From Rhodospirillales bacterium (GTDB taxonomy: Bacteria; Pseudomonadota; Alphaproteobacteria; Micavibrionales; Micavibrionaceae), in the NCBI GenBank assembly GCA_023898785.1, contig CP060239.1, positions 62,001 through 126,000 of the forward strand: a stretch of 64,000 nucleotides of DNA. The letters are read 5' to 3'. How positions within the stretch are numbered: position 1 is the stretch's first letter; every line of letters begins with the position of its first letter. The position numbers were made by a program, and so were the translations under genes. A model generated the notes under the pieces. That model did no database searches, was not told where the DNA came from, and saw nothing but the letters and a program-made list of their open reading frames with translations. This document shows positions 33,943 through 40,842 of the stretch, one piece after another.

Positions 33943-34272
33943 TTAGGAAGCGTGCACCATATCGATTTTTTCAGGCATCAGGCGATAGCCCATGGCTTTC
34001 ATAATGGCATTTACATTATCAAAGCGAGGATTGCCCTTGCTGGACAAAGCATGCTGGATACCTTGGCGCGTCATCTGCGCCTCTTCAGCCAAATTCGTGA
34101 TGCCTTTGACTTTTGCAATCACGCGCAAAGAGGCAAGTAACGCTGCTGTGTTGTTGTCCTGCGCGAACTCGTCAAAAATTTCTTCGATGTAGGTTTCGAT
34201 CTCTTCAGGGTGGTTGCGGAAGTATTCTTCCTCAACGGCTCTGAATTCTCTGTATGGTCTGTTCTTAGCCAT
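33943..34272 (-). CDS. HigA-like addiction-module antitoxin
   Basis: 109 residues from the ATG at 34272; the longer frame lies over the toxin gene. The C-terminal half has an HTH like that of HigA-type antidotes (AALLASLRVIAKVKGITNLA, then EEAQMTRQGIQHALSSKGNP). The N-terminus is acidic. It overlaps the toxin stop by eight bases. Toxin-first order is typical for higBA-like pairs. Confidence 0.85.
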   Translation of the reverse strand: MAKNRPYREFRAVEEEYFRNHPEEIETYIEEIFDEFAQDNNTAALLASLRVIAKVKGITNLAEEAQMTRQGIQHALSSKGNPRFDNVNAIMKAMGYRLMPEKIDMVHAS

Positions 34273-34603
34273 GATCCTTGTACTCCTTCCAAAATTCCTT
34301 TGCGGTTTTGATGTCCCTGTCCTGGGAGCCTTTATCGCCACCTGAGAGCAACACCACGATATTGTCGCCGTCCTCTCCAAAATAGACCCGGTATCCAGGC
34401 CCAAGGAATATTCGCAATTCTAAAACGCCTTCGCCGACCGGCTCACAATCGCCATACAATCCCAGCTCCAGCCTTCCAATCCGTTTCAGAATGGCACGCC
34501 GCCCTTTTTGATCGCGAAGGCCGTTCAGCCAGTCGGTAAACGGTTCTTTACCGTTTTCATCCTGATAGACCATGACTGTCTTCGGCTCAGTCGGTTGTGC
34601 CAT
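34265..34603 (-). CDS. RelE/HigB-type addiction-module toxin
   Basis: 112 residues of the Gp49-like/RelE superfamily: PFTDWLNGLRDQKGRRAILK at the start, then LRIFLGPGYRVYFGEDGDNI and VLLSGGDKGSQDRDIKTAKE, which are family hallmarks. These toxins usually cut mRNA on the ribosome. Two palindromes lie 27-68 bases upstream and probably serve as operators. Confidence 0.88.
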   Translation of the reverse strand: MAQPTEPKTVMVYQDENGKEPFTDWLNGLRDQKGRRAILKRIGRLELGLYGDCEPVGEGVLELRIFLGPGYRVYFGEDGDNIVVLLSGGDKGSQDRDIKTAKEFWKEYKDHG

Positions 34604-34629
34604 ATTCCTATCCTTTTAACTATAGCATA

Positions 34630-34671
34630 GCCAAATATATTTGGCAATAAAAAACGCCAAATGTATTTGGC
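34630..34671 (-). promoter_or_regulatory. Twin palindromic operators of the toxin-antitoxin pair
   Basis: Two 16-base palindromes, GCCAAATATATTTGGC (34630-34645) and GCCAAATGTATTTGGC (34656-34671), are 26 bases apart centre to centre. They lie just upstream of the toxin start. A degenerate relative, GCCCAATATATTTAGT, lies near 35416-35431 in front of the Fic gene. Confidence 0.85.
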
Positions 34672-34722
34672 AGCAATATATTGTCCATTGATTCTAATGG
34701 CATTTTCAATCCCTTCCTAAAA

Positions 34723-34782
34723 TCATGACAGCTTCAGTACCTTCAAAATCTTGAGAGTGCTATTGAGCTTGATTGCGGTCTT
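34723..34782 (-). pseudogene. Remnant of a second HTH antitoxin gene
   Basis: On the minus strand this reads KTAIKLNSTLKILKVLKLS then stop, closely matching the C-terminus of the HTH protein at 35446-35646 (KTTIKLDSALKILKVLGLA). It touches the end of the Fic gene. Only the last 20 codons remain. It indicates a former tandem HTH-Fic-HTH duplication. Confidence 0.75.
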
Positions 34783-35386
34783 ACAGCTCCTCGGTCTTGA
34801 ATTCGCTGTAACCCTCGTAGTAATAGCTGACGTCAATGCCTTTCATATAAGTTTCGCGGTCATTGATTTTGTCGGTCATGGCATCTTTTAACAGGGCTTT
34901 GATTTCCACATCCTTGACAACGCTGCGCTCCATCGCCGAGAGATACGCATCTTTATCAACGCGGTTCCAATCCACGACCTTGCCGATTTCTTTTTTAAAG
35001 ATCAGATCCAGCCAGATGCGTGTTGCACGCCCGTTGCCTTCGCGGAAGGGATGCGCGATATTCATTTCAACGTATTTTTCGACGATTTCATCAAAGTTGC
35101 CCTGTGGCATGGCGTTGATATGATCCAGAGACTGGCGCAAGTACATCAGGGGTGCAAAACGGAAATTACCCTTGGCGATATTGACCTCACGAACCTTACC
35201 GGCAAAATCATAGATGTCTTCGAACAGATATTGGTGAATTTTGGCAAGGCCAGTAAATGTTCCGACCTCAATCTTGTTGATGTCACCGGATTCAAAAAGC
35301 TGTTTGGCTTTTTGTTTGCTGAGTTTTTCCTCGGCCTTTGCCAACTCAACCTGATTTGTGATGTTCAGTTTATTTTCTAAAACCAT
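34781..35386 (-). CDS. Fic-family protein
   Basis: 201 residues. The Fic motif HPFREGNGRATR begins at His112, and the beta-flap region precedes it (GNFRFAPLMYLRQSLDHINA). Fic enzymes usually AMPylate protein targets. The N-terminal part (about 10-35) is helical, and no clear (S/T)xxxE(G/N) motif was found, so inhibition may be by a separate antitoxin. An HTH gene lies 59 bases upstream in the same direction. The 3' end adjoins an HTH remnant. Confidence 0.88.
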   Translation of the reverse strand: MVLENKLNITNQVELAKAEEKLSKQKAKQLFESGDINKIEVGTFTGLAKIHQYLFEDIYDFAGKVREVNIAKGNFRFAPLMYLRQSLDHINAMPQGNFDEIVEKYVEMNIAHPFREGNGRATRIWLDLIFKKEIGKVVDWNRVDKDAYLSAMERSVVKDVEIKALLKDAMTDKINDRETYMKGIDVSYYYEGYSEFKTEEL

Positions 35387-35445
35387 TTTATTCCTATCCT
35401 TCTAACTCTATCATAGCCCAATATATTTAGTAACACACCACTGAC

Positions 35446-35646
35446 TCACGCCAGACCCAGCACCTTCAAAATTTTGAGAGCGCTATCGAGCTTGATGGTT
35501 GTCTTGCCTTGTTCGAAGCTGTTGAGCGTGGGCTTGCTGACGCCTGCCAGAACCGACAGTTGCTCCTGCGTGAGCTTTTGCTCCTTGCGGCGTCTTACTG
35601 CTTCTTCGACAAAGCCTTGCCAATTAAGACGAACGTTCCGTTCCAT
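35446..35646 (-). CDS. Small XRE-family HTH protein
   Basis: 66 residues, almost all of it an HTH (EQKLTQEQLSVLAGVSKPTL). Start supported by AGGAAAG eight bases before the ATG. It precedes the Fic gene and may be its antitoxin or repressor. A copy of its 3' end follows the Fic gene. Confidence 0.8.
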   Translation of the reverse strand: MERNVRLNWQGFVEEAVRRRKEQKLTQEQLSVLAGVSKPTLNSFEQGKTTIKLDSALKILKVLGLA

Positions 35647-35656
35647 CGCTTTCCTA

Positions 35657-35890
35657 TCAGTTTAATGAGATTGTCCTTGAAATCAGCCCCACCGAGTGGC
35701 GCCTCTTGGATTGCGTCCTTGGCGGCCTCGATGTGCTTCTCCAGCCCCTGTACGGCCATGTTGATGGCGGCTGACCGCCATCGATATAGCTGTTATCGTA
35801 GGTGAAAGTGACACGGCCTCCTGGCTCCTCACGCAAATAGCCCGCGAAGATGTCCTTGTAATAGACCTTACCCCATAATAAATTTGCCAC
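35657..35890 (-). pseudogene. HipA-like gene remnant with internal deletion
   Basis: Residues 1-39 (MANLLWGKVYYKDIFAGYLR and onward to NSYIDGG) match the HipA N-terminal couple domain. The frame then turns into non-homologous sequence. In another frame the remaining bases read MAVQGLEKHIEAAKDAIQEA followed by PLGGADFKDNLIKLIGKRWN, which look like a natural protein end. A perfect hairpin GATGGCGG-TCAG-CCGCCATC (about 35769-35788) marks the join. About 300 residues of kinase sequence would be missing if both parts come from one HipA. Confidence 0.6.
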
Positions 35891-35912
35891 GGTTAAATCC
35901 TTTTAACTCAAA

Positions 35913-35928
35913 AGCCCTTATCGGGCTA
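35913..35928 (-). terminator. Short hairpin, possible terminator
   Basis: AGCCC-loop-GGGCT followed on the minus strand by TTTTGAG. It lies after the phosphoesterase remnant stop and could end minus-strand transcription. Confidence 0.4.
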
Positions 35929-35930
35929 TA

Positions 35931-35993
35931 AAGTAAAATATAACTTACTTTTGTTAATTTTTCAACAATTAAAGTAAAGCACATTTTACTTTT
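35931..35993 (-). promoter_or_regulatory. Twin AAAGTAA palindromes
   Basis: Two inverted repeats with the same half-site: AAAGTAA (35931-35937) / TTACTTT (35946-35952), and AAAGTAAA (35972-35979) / TTTACTTT (35986-35993). They lie upstream of the HipA-like remnant and the HTH gene on the minus strand, so they are likely operators of that former operon. The second overlaps the end of the phosphoesterase remnant. Confidence 0.65.
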
Positions 35994-36172
35994 TAATCTC
36001 AATCTCCTTGCCCCTCTCATCAAACCCGGCGCATTCGAAGCCGCCATGCCGATTGGGGTAGCCCAGCTGGTTTGAAATAATCCGGGTTTTGCCGATGGCC
36101 TGATCATCGCATTCATGCGTGTGGCCGTAAATCCAGAGATCCGGCTGGTGCTTTTCGATGATGTCCTGCATA
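35986..36172 (-). pseudogene. Calcineurin-like phosphoesterase, C-terminal remnant
   Basis: The sequence VMQDIIEKHQPDLWIYGHTH contains the GHTH metal-binding motif of metallophosphoesterases, followed by SNQLGYPNRHGGFECAGFD, a typical end. Everything before the VMQDI segment is replaced by sequence antisense to a response regulator. The N-terminal metal sites are therefore missing. Confidence 0.75.
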
Positions 36173-36429
36173 ACCTGCTGTTCCTGCGCAAGGTTCTTAA
36201 AAATCTCGGCTTTTCCGGGGTGGATGAGGCGGCAAGCGGCAGGAAGGCCATAGAGCTGGCGCAGCAAAATACATACGATTTGATTTTCATGGATTGCCAG
36301 ATGCCGGAGATTGACGGGTTTGAAGCCGCTACCATGATCCGGGAGCGCGAGGAAAAAATCGGTGATATAAAAATCATTGCCGTCACCGCCGACGCAATAG
36401 CCAATACAGCAAGAAGGAGTTTTTTCTGA
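36173..36429 (+). pseudogene. Response-regulator receiver domain fragment
   Basis: About 80 residues of a receiver domain: LLFLRKVLKNLGFSGVDEAA, the phosphorylation-site strand YDLIFMDCQMPEIDGFEAAT and the switch Thr/Lys region IIAVTADAIA. The N-terminal acidic pocket and the last helix are missing. Left side: joined head to head to the phosphoesterase remnant. Right side: the frame ends just before the IS630 derivative. The CQMPEIDG motif is usual for receivers of hybrid histidine kinases. Confidence 0.8.
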
Positions 36430-36454
36430 TCATGATGACTTCCGGCAGGGGGTG

Positions 36455-36902
36455 TATAGCCTACGCCACATAAAATGGTTCAATTTTGAAAAGCGCGTCA
36501 ATAGAGCAGAAGAGTTGTTTTCTGATGGCTTTGGTTTGAGCCCATTTTTGTTCGATGGGGTTGAGGTCTGGAGAGTAAGGCGGCAAGAAAAGCAGGGCAT
36601 GACCGACCCCTTTTTCGTTGACCCCCAGCCTGCGCTCCCGTTCGTACTGGTAAGCATCAGGATGGGCCAAAACATCTCTGGCCAGGGCCTTCATGTCGAT
36701 CTTGGTTGCGGGCTTGTTGCGGGACATCTTCGGTTCCGGGTGTTTAAGCCACCGTACAACACTGGCCACACCCACACAAAACCGGGACGCCGTCTCGGCT
36801 ATCGTAAGGCCTTCCTTCTCGCTGACAGATAAGACTTTACGGCGGAAATCGGATGAATACGTCATCCATGAAGTGTAATCAATTTATATGAGTTTGACTA
36901 TA
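36455..36902 (-). mobile_element. IS630-family element with internal deletion
   Basis: About 448 bp with imperfect inverted ends (TATAGCCTACGCCACATAAA at the left; TATAGTCAAACTCATATAAA read inward from the right) bounded by TA, the IS630 target. The single ORF joins transposase start and end without the catalytic centre. Such internally deleted copies keep both ends and can be moved in trans. Its right end supplies the stop codon of oxyR. Confidence 0.8.
36461..36865 (-). pseudogene. IS630 transposase with catalytic core deleted
   Basis: 134 codons, in frame throughout. The first 80 (MTYSSDFRRKVLSVSEKEGL and on to AYQYERERRLGV) are the HTH domain; the last 45 (LFLPPYSPDLNPIEQKWAQT and on) are the end of the DDE domain with the final Glu. 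The roughly 165 residues between, with the two catalytic Asp residues, are absent. The product cannot cut DNA but might still bind element ends. Confidence 0.85.
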
Positions 36903-37773
36903 CTTTTGCGAGCATCTCATAATCGCGGGCGCGGGGGTCGCCGCGGCGCCAGCACAGGCCGATTTGCCTTGTAGGCGGGTGTTTGTCGTTAAAGGGGAGC
37001 AGACGGATGCCCGGCGGAATTGTTTCGGGCGTACAGGCCATTTCCGGCAGGAGGGTGATGCCGTAGCCCGCTTTGACCATTTGGATCAGGGTGGGCAGTG
37101 AGGTTGCCGAAAAGGTTTTGCGGGTTTTGGGAAGTTGAAGGTCGCAGGCGGACAGGGCATGGTCGCGCAGGCAGTGACCGTCTTCGAGTAAGAGTAGCTC
37201 TTCTGGCTTCAAGTCTTTGATATTGATTGAATTTGCGGCTGGGCCAGCATGCTTGCCGACGGCGGCGTAGAATTTTTCTTCAAACAAAATGCGTTGATGC
37301 ATGTCTGGAGTGTTATACGGAAAGGCGAGCAGGGCGAGGTCGATTTGTGATTTTCTTAATGATTCCAGTAGTCTGTCGGTAAGGTCTTCGTGGATTTGTA
37401 GCTCCAGGCGGGGAAATTTTTCAATCAGTTTTGGGAGCATATCGGGAAGCATATAGGGCGCTATGGTGGGGATTATCCCGAGGCGCAGTGGCCCGCTAAG
37501 GGGCTGAGATATTAGCTTTGACCTTGCTACGATACGATCTGTATCGTTGATAATTTTTTGTGCGTTATCATAGACTTCAAGGCCAAATGGCGTGAGGTGC
37601 GTGGCTTTGCGTCCCCGGATGACGAGTGGCTGGCTGAGGATGATTTCAAGTTCTTTAATACCTGCGCTCAGCGTGCTTTGTGTTACGGCACATTCTTCTG
37701 CTGCGGCGATGAATGATCCGCGTTCGCGTAGGGCGATCAGATAACTTAATTGTCTGAGACTGGGTCTATGCAT
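36898..37773 (-). CDS. oxyR: OxyR, peroxide-sensing LysR regulator, C-terminus clipped
   Basis: 291 residues. The HTH is at about 1-60, and the redox loop EDGHCLRDHALSAC holds Cys201 and Cys210, matching the C199/C208 pair of E. coli OxyR. It is divergent from ahpC, a classical OxyR target. The stop codon TAG lies in the terminal repeat of the IS630 derivative, so about 10-15 residues of the natural C-terminus are probably lost. The redox loop and DNA-binding parts are intact. Confidence 0.92.
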   Translation of the reverse strand: MHRPSLRQLSYLIALRERGSFIAAAEECAVTQSTLSAGIKELEIILSQPLVIRGRKATHLTPFGLEVYDNAQKIINDTDRIVARSKLISQPLSGPLRLGIIPTIAPYMLPDMLPKLIEKFPRLELQIHEDLTDRLLESLRKSQIDLALLAFPYNTPDMHQRILFEEKFYAAVGKHAGPAANSINIKDLKPEELLLLEDGHCLRDHALSACDLQLPKTRKTFSATSLPTLIQMVKAGYGITLLPEMACTPETIPPGIRLLPFNDKHPPTRQIGLCWRRGDPRARDYEMLAKV

Positions 37774-37824
37774 ATATCGAAAATATCATATCAATGTGTA
37801 TTTTAGTATTTATTTTTTCGATAT
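37774..37824. promoter_or_regulatory. Candidate OxyR operator between oxyR and ahpC
   Basis: An inverted repeat ATATCGAAAA (37774-37783) / TTTTCGATAT (37815-37824) lies in the AT-rich divergent promoter region. The wide spacing fits a tetrameric LysR regulator contacting both halves. Confidence 0.5.
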
Positions 37825-37917
37825 TAATAAGTGGAAATTTTTGTTGGATTTTGTCGTTCTGAGGGTGCAAGTTACGGGCATGGATTTTTAACCCGAACAA
37901 AGAATGGAGATTTAGAA

Positions 37918-38499
37918 ATGCTCGGTATTGGTGATCAAATTCCTGAATTCGAAATTACAGGTGTGAAGCCCGGCTTTAACGTGCACGAAGAAAATGGCGA
38001 AAGCGCGTTTGAGGCGATCACGGAAAAAAGTTTTGAAGGCAAGTGGAAGGTTTTCTTTTTCTACCCGAAAGATTTTACGTTTATCTGCCCGACAGAAATC
38101 GTCGAATTTGCAAAGCTGAATGATGAATTTGCAGACCGTGATTGTGTGGTTTTGGGTGGTTCTACAGATAATGAGTTTTGTAAACTGGCATGGCGTCGCG
38201 AGCATCCTGATTTGTCTAAGCTGAACCAGTGGTCATTTGCTGATACGAACGGTTCCTTGATTGACGGTTTGGGTATTCGTGAGATGCAGGCTGGCGTTGC
38301 GTTGCGTGCGACATTCATTGTCGATCCTCATGGCGTAATTCAGCATGTTGCCGTGAACGGCCTGAATGTGGGACGCAATCCGAAGGAAACCTTGCGCATT
38401 CTGGATGCGTTGCAATCTGATGAGCTGTGTCCGTGTAACCGTGCGGTTGGTGGCGAGACGATTGATGTTCATAAGGAAGCTCAGAAGATCGCGGCTTAA
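37918..38499 (+). CDS. ahpC: Peroxiredoxin AhpC
   Basis: 193 residues from the ATG at 37918. The peroxidatic cysteine is Cys57 in DFTFICPTEI, and the resolving region is DELCPCNRAVGG near residue 170. It reduces hydroperoxides. Pairing with the AhpD gene just downstream marks it as the AhpC/AhpD type, in which AhpD and not AhpF supplies electrons. It is divergent from oxyR. Confidence 0.95.
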   Translation: MLGIGDQIPEFEITGVKPGFNVHEENGESAFEAITEKSFEGKWKVFFFYPKDFTFICPTEIVEFAKLNDEFADRDCVVLGGSTDNEFCKLAWRREHPDLSKLNQWSFADTNGSLIDGLGIREMQAGVALRATFIVDPHGVIQHVAVNGLNVGRNPKETLRILDALQSDELCPCNRAVGGETIDVHKEAQKIAA

Positions 38500-38509
38500 T
38501 TAAGGTTCG

Positions 38510-38551
38510 CAGGCGGCAGGTTTGAAGAACTTTGCCGCCTGTTTTGTCTTT
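38510..38551 (+). terminator. Hairpin between ahpC and ahpD
   Basis: A perfect 9-bp stem CAGGCGGCA (38510-38518) / TGCCGCCTG (38533-38541), followed by TTTTGTCTTTT. It could end part of the ahpC transcripts and so set the AhpC:AhpD ratio. The ahpD start is only 28 bases further on. Confidence 0.75.
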
Positions 38552-38568
38552 TAGAGAAAGGAAAAACG

Positions 38569-39114
38569 ATGTCTATTGATAATTTGAAAAATAAAATGCC
38601 GGACTATGCCAAGGATATTAAGTTGAATTTGTCGTCGCTGGCGAATGAGGAGACGCTGAACTCGCAGCAGCTTTGGGGGGCGTTTGTAGCGACAGCGCAT
38701 GCCGGGCGCAATGTGGCTGTAATTCGTGAGATTGAGGAAGAAGCGGCGCAATATCTTTCGCCTGAGGCGCTGGAGGCGGCCAAGGCGGCGGCGGCGATTA
38801 TGGCGATGAATAATGTTTATTATAAGTTCACCGGCATGATGGCGGATTATCAGGCCATTCCGGCGAAATTGCGGATGAATATTATCGGGAATCCGGGCGT
38901 GGACAAGGTTGATTTCGAGCTGTGGTCGCTGGCGGTTTCGGCGATTAACGGGTGTCAGTTCTGTGTGAAGTCGCATGAAAAGAAAATCCGTGAGGGCGGT
39001 TTGAGCTTGGAGCAGGTGCAAACCGCGGTGCGGATTGCGGCGGTTGTGCAGGCGGTTTCGGCTGTTCTGGACGGGGCTGCGGCACTGGGGGGAGATGTCG
39101 CACAGGCGGCTTAA
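38569..39114 (+). CDS. ahpD: Alkylhydroperoxidase AhpD
   Basis: 181 residues. The active-site motif GCQFCVKSHEKKI (about 126-138) has the CxxC pair and the following His of AhpD proteins. AhpD re-reduces AhpC, usually with lipoyl groups as the upstream donor. GAAAGGAAA lies before the ATG. A strong terminator follows. Confidence 0.95.
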   Translation: MSIDNLKNKMPDYAKDIKLNLSSLANEETLNSQQLWGAFVATAHAGRNVAVIREIEEEAAQYLSPEALEAAKAAAAIMAMNNVYYKFTGMMADYQAIPAKLRMNIIGNPGVDKVDFELWSLAVSAINGCQFCVKSHEKKIREGGLSLEQVQTAVRIAAVVQAVSAVLDGAAALGGDVAQAA

Positions 39115-39143
39115 AAGCTTGTTATCGATGTATTTTATAGGAG

Positions 39144-39170
39144 CGCGCCTGTTATGGGCGCGTTTTTTTT
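39144..39170 (+). terminator. Rho-independent terminator after ahpD
   Basis: Stem CGCGCC (39144-39149) / GGCGCG (39157-39162) followed by eight T. It closes the ahpCD operon. Confidence 0.85.
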
Positions 39171-39231
39171 GCATTTTGTGTTTAAATTGGGTATTTTATT
39201 ACGGAAATTAATTTGAGATGGTTTTTAAAAA

Positions 39232-40104
39232 TTGGGCAGGATTGATCAAAGTACAGTAGATACGTCTTTCGTTCCTGAACGGCATCCGGGGGCGCGGGCG
39301 CGCTGGGCCATACAAATTGCGACGGTTGATAGCTTTAAATGGCGAGGGAGCCACAAGCTGGCCAGTTTTTTGGGGCGCAATAGCGTTGAGCATTCTTTTA
39401 CGCGGATGGCTCAAATTTGGTGTGATGAAGATGGCAAGCCGTTGAAAGACCCGGAAACGGGACGGCTTTATCCGCAGATTTGCGTGCGCGGGGAGTTAAA
39501 TCCCGGAGCCATTGATCCTAAGACAGGCGAGTGGACTGGGCTAAGGATTGACCCGCATACTGTTGGGAATATTGTTTCGACTTTCATTCCAAGGCGGCTG
39601 ATGGATGCTTTTAACAATGCCGTTTTCAAGAGTAAAAAATGTAAATTGGGTGTTTTTAGCTGGTATGGAGATGGTATAGAGCCGCTTGACGCCGATTATG
39701 TTGTAGAGGAGCCGGTGGCGATTAGCGATGATCAGGATTGTATCGAGGCTCTGTGGGCGGTTTATCAGGAGCGTGCGGAGGATATTAACAGGCAAGGACT
39801 TGATTATGATTTGGTGCGGCGAAATTGTCATACGGTCAATGCGGTTTTGAATGCAGGCAATGTCGAGGCGGTTGAGAGATTTGCCAAGCGGGGTTTTATG
39901 AGATGGGGGGCAAAGACGGATGCGATTAAGGTTGCTGAAGATACGCCGCCGGTGGTCCGGTCCTTGGAAGAACTGCAAAAGTTGAATTGCAATTGGGCGG
40001 ATGGGGTTTGTATGAGTTGTCAAAGGCTTGCTGGGCGAGGTCAGTTACATTCTGAGGAACTGCAGGATGGGTCTCATGAACTTAGCGTTGAATATGCCGG
40101 TTAG
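39232..40104 (+). CDS. Hypothetical protein with an RNCHT motif
   Basis: 290 residues from a TTG at 39232; an in-frame stop six bases upstream and the absence of an early in-frame ATG leave TTG as the best start. Two parts: about 1-120 (VDSFKWRGSHKLASFLGRN, RMAQIWCDEDGKPL) and about 140-290. LDYDLVRRNCHTVNAVLNAG places a Cys-His pair in a helix, reminiscent of NlpC/LRAT-like or PPPDE-like thiol proteins (NC in a helix after a Tyr). WADGVCMSCQRL near the end has another CxxC. No family is assigned. The gene is close in style to the next one. Confidence 0.6.
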   Translation: MGRIDQSTVDTSFVPERHPGARARWAIQIATVDSFKWRGSHKLASFLGRNSVEHSFTRMAQIWCDEDGKPLKDPETGRLYPQICVRGELNPGAIDPKTGEWTGLRIDPHTVGNIVSTFIPRRLMDAFNNAVFKSKKCKLGVFSWYGDGIEPLDADYVVEEPVAISDDQDCIEALWAVYQERAEDINRQGLDYDLVRRNCHTVNAVLNAGNVEAVERFAKRGFMRWGAKTDAIKVAEDTPPVVRSLEELQKLNCNWADGVCMSCQRLAGRGQLHSEELQDGSHELSVEYAG

Positions 40105-40174
40105 GGTGTAGTTACGGGCGCGTTTTTTATTTGACAAGGCACTCATTTTTACATAATTTCACAACGGTTAATTT

Positions 40175-40840
40175 TTGTCGGATTTAGTGGACGAGGTTTT
40201 ACTTATGCGTTTTGGTGTTACAAATGATGCTTTGTGTGGGCTTTACGAGCGTTTTGGCCTTGATTTGGATGATGAACGGGATGGTCCTGTTCAGATGTTG
40301 TATGAAGAGACAATTACTGACGATGATCCTGAAATAGGAGTGAGGCAGTTTTTGGGAAATGTTTCTCTTGATAAAGTATTGCAGTGTCAGTTGTTTTCTA
40401 AGGAAGATTATAATCGTTTTCTGGGGCCGCCACTTGGTCTTGCCGATTATCTTGAGCATTTGAAGGGTGAGATGCAAGATCATAGGGAAGATCATACGCG
40501 CTCTATTGAGATTATTGACCAGCTTATTCCTCGTACGGAAAGTACGGAGGATTTAGTTTTTAAGGGATATTTGGGACGTTATCAAGTTTCGTGGAGCGCC
40601 AGTCCCATTATGCGTTTTGGTACGACTGGAATGAGTGATGCTCCTTTATCGCTCGATAAGCCTCAAGACTGTATGAATGCATTAGAGCGTATAGAATATG
40701 GGCACGATAGCTTTTTTGAGGGGCGGGTGCTTGCCGTTTTGTCGCGATTTAAGGGTGTTGATTGGCCGGGCATCCAAATTGAGGTCGAACCGTATGAGGA
40801 GGGGCCTGTGTTTGAACCCGAAGGGACCCCCGTGCCCTAA
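40175..40840 (+). CDS. Hypothetical protein
   Basis: 221 residues from a TTG at 40175 (ATG at 40205 is an alternative). It is strongly acidic. The second half contains PQDCMNALERIEYGHDSFFE and VLAVLSRFKGVDWPGIQIEV, soluble and mixed alpha/beta in style. No signal peptide, membrane segment or known domain. It ends two bases from the stop of the convergent MscS gene. Function unknown. Confidence 0.6.
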   Translation: MSDLVDEVLLMRFGVTNDALCGLYERFGLDLDDERDGPVQMLYEETITDDDPEIGVRQFLGNVSLDKVLQCQLFSKEDYNRFLGPPLGLADYLEHLKGEMQDHREDHTRSIEIIDQLIPRTESTEDLVFKGYLGRYQVSWSASPIMRFGTTGMSDAPLSLDKPQDCMNALERIEYGHDSFFEGRVLAVLSRFKGVDWPGIQIEVEPYEEGPVFEPEGTPVP

Positions 40841-40842
40841 GG

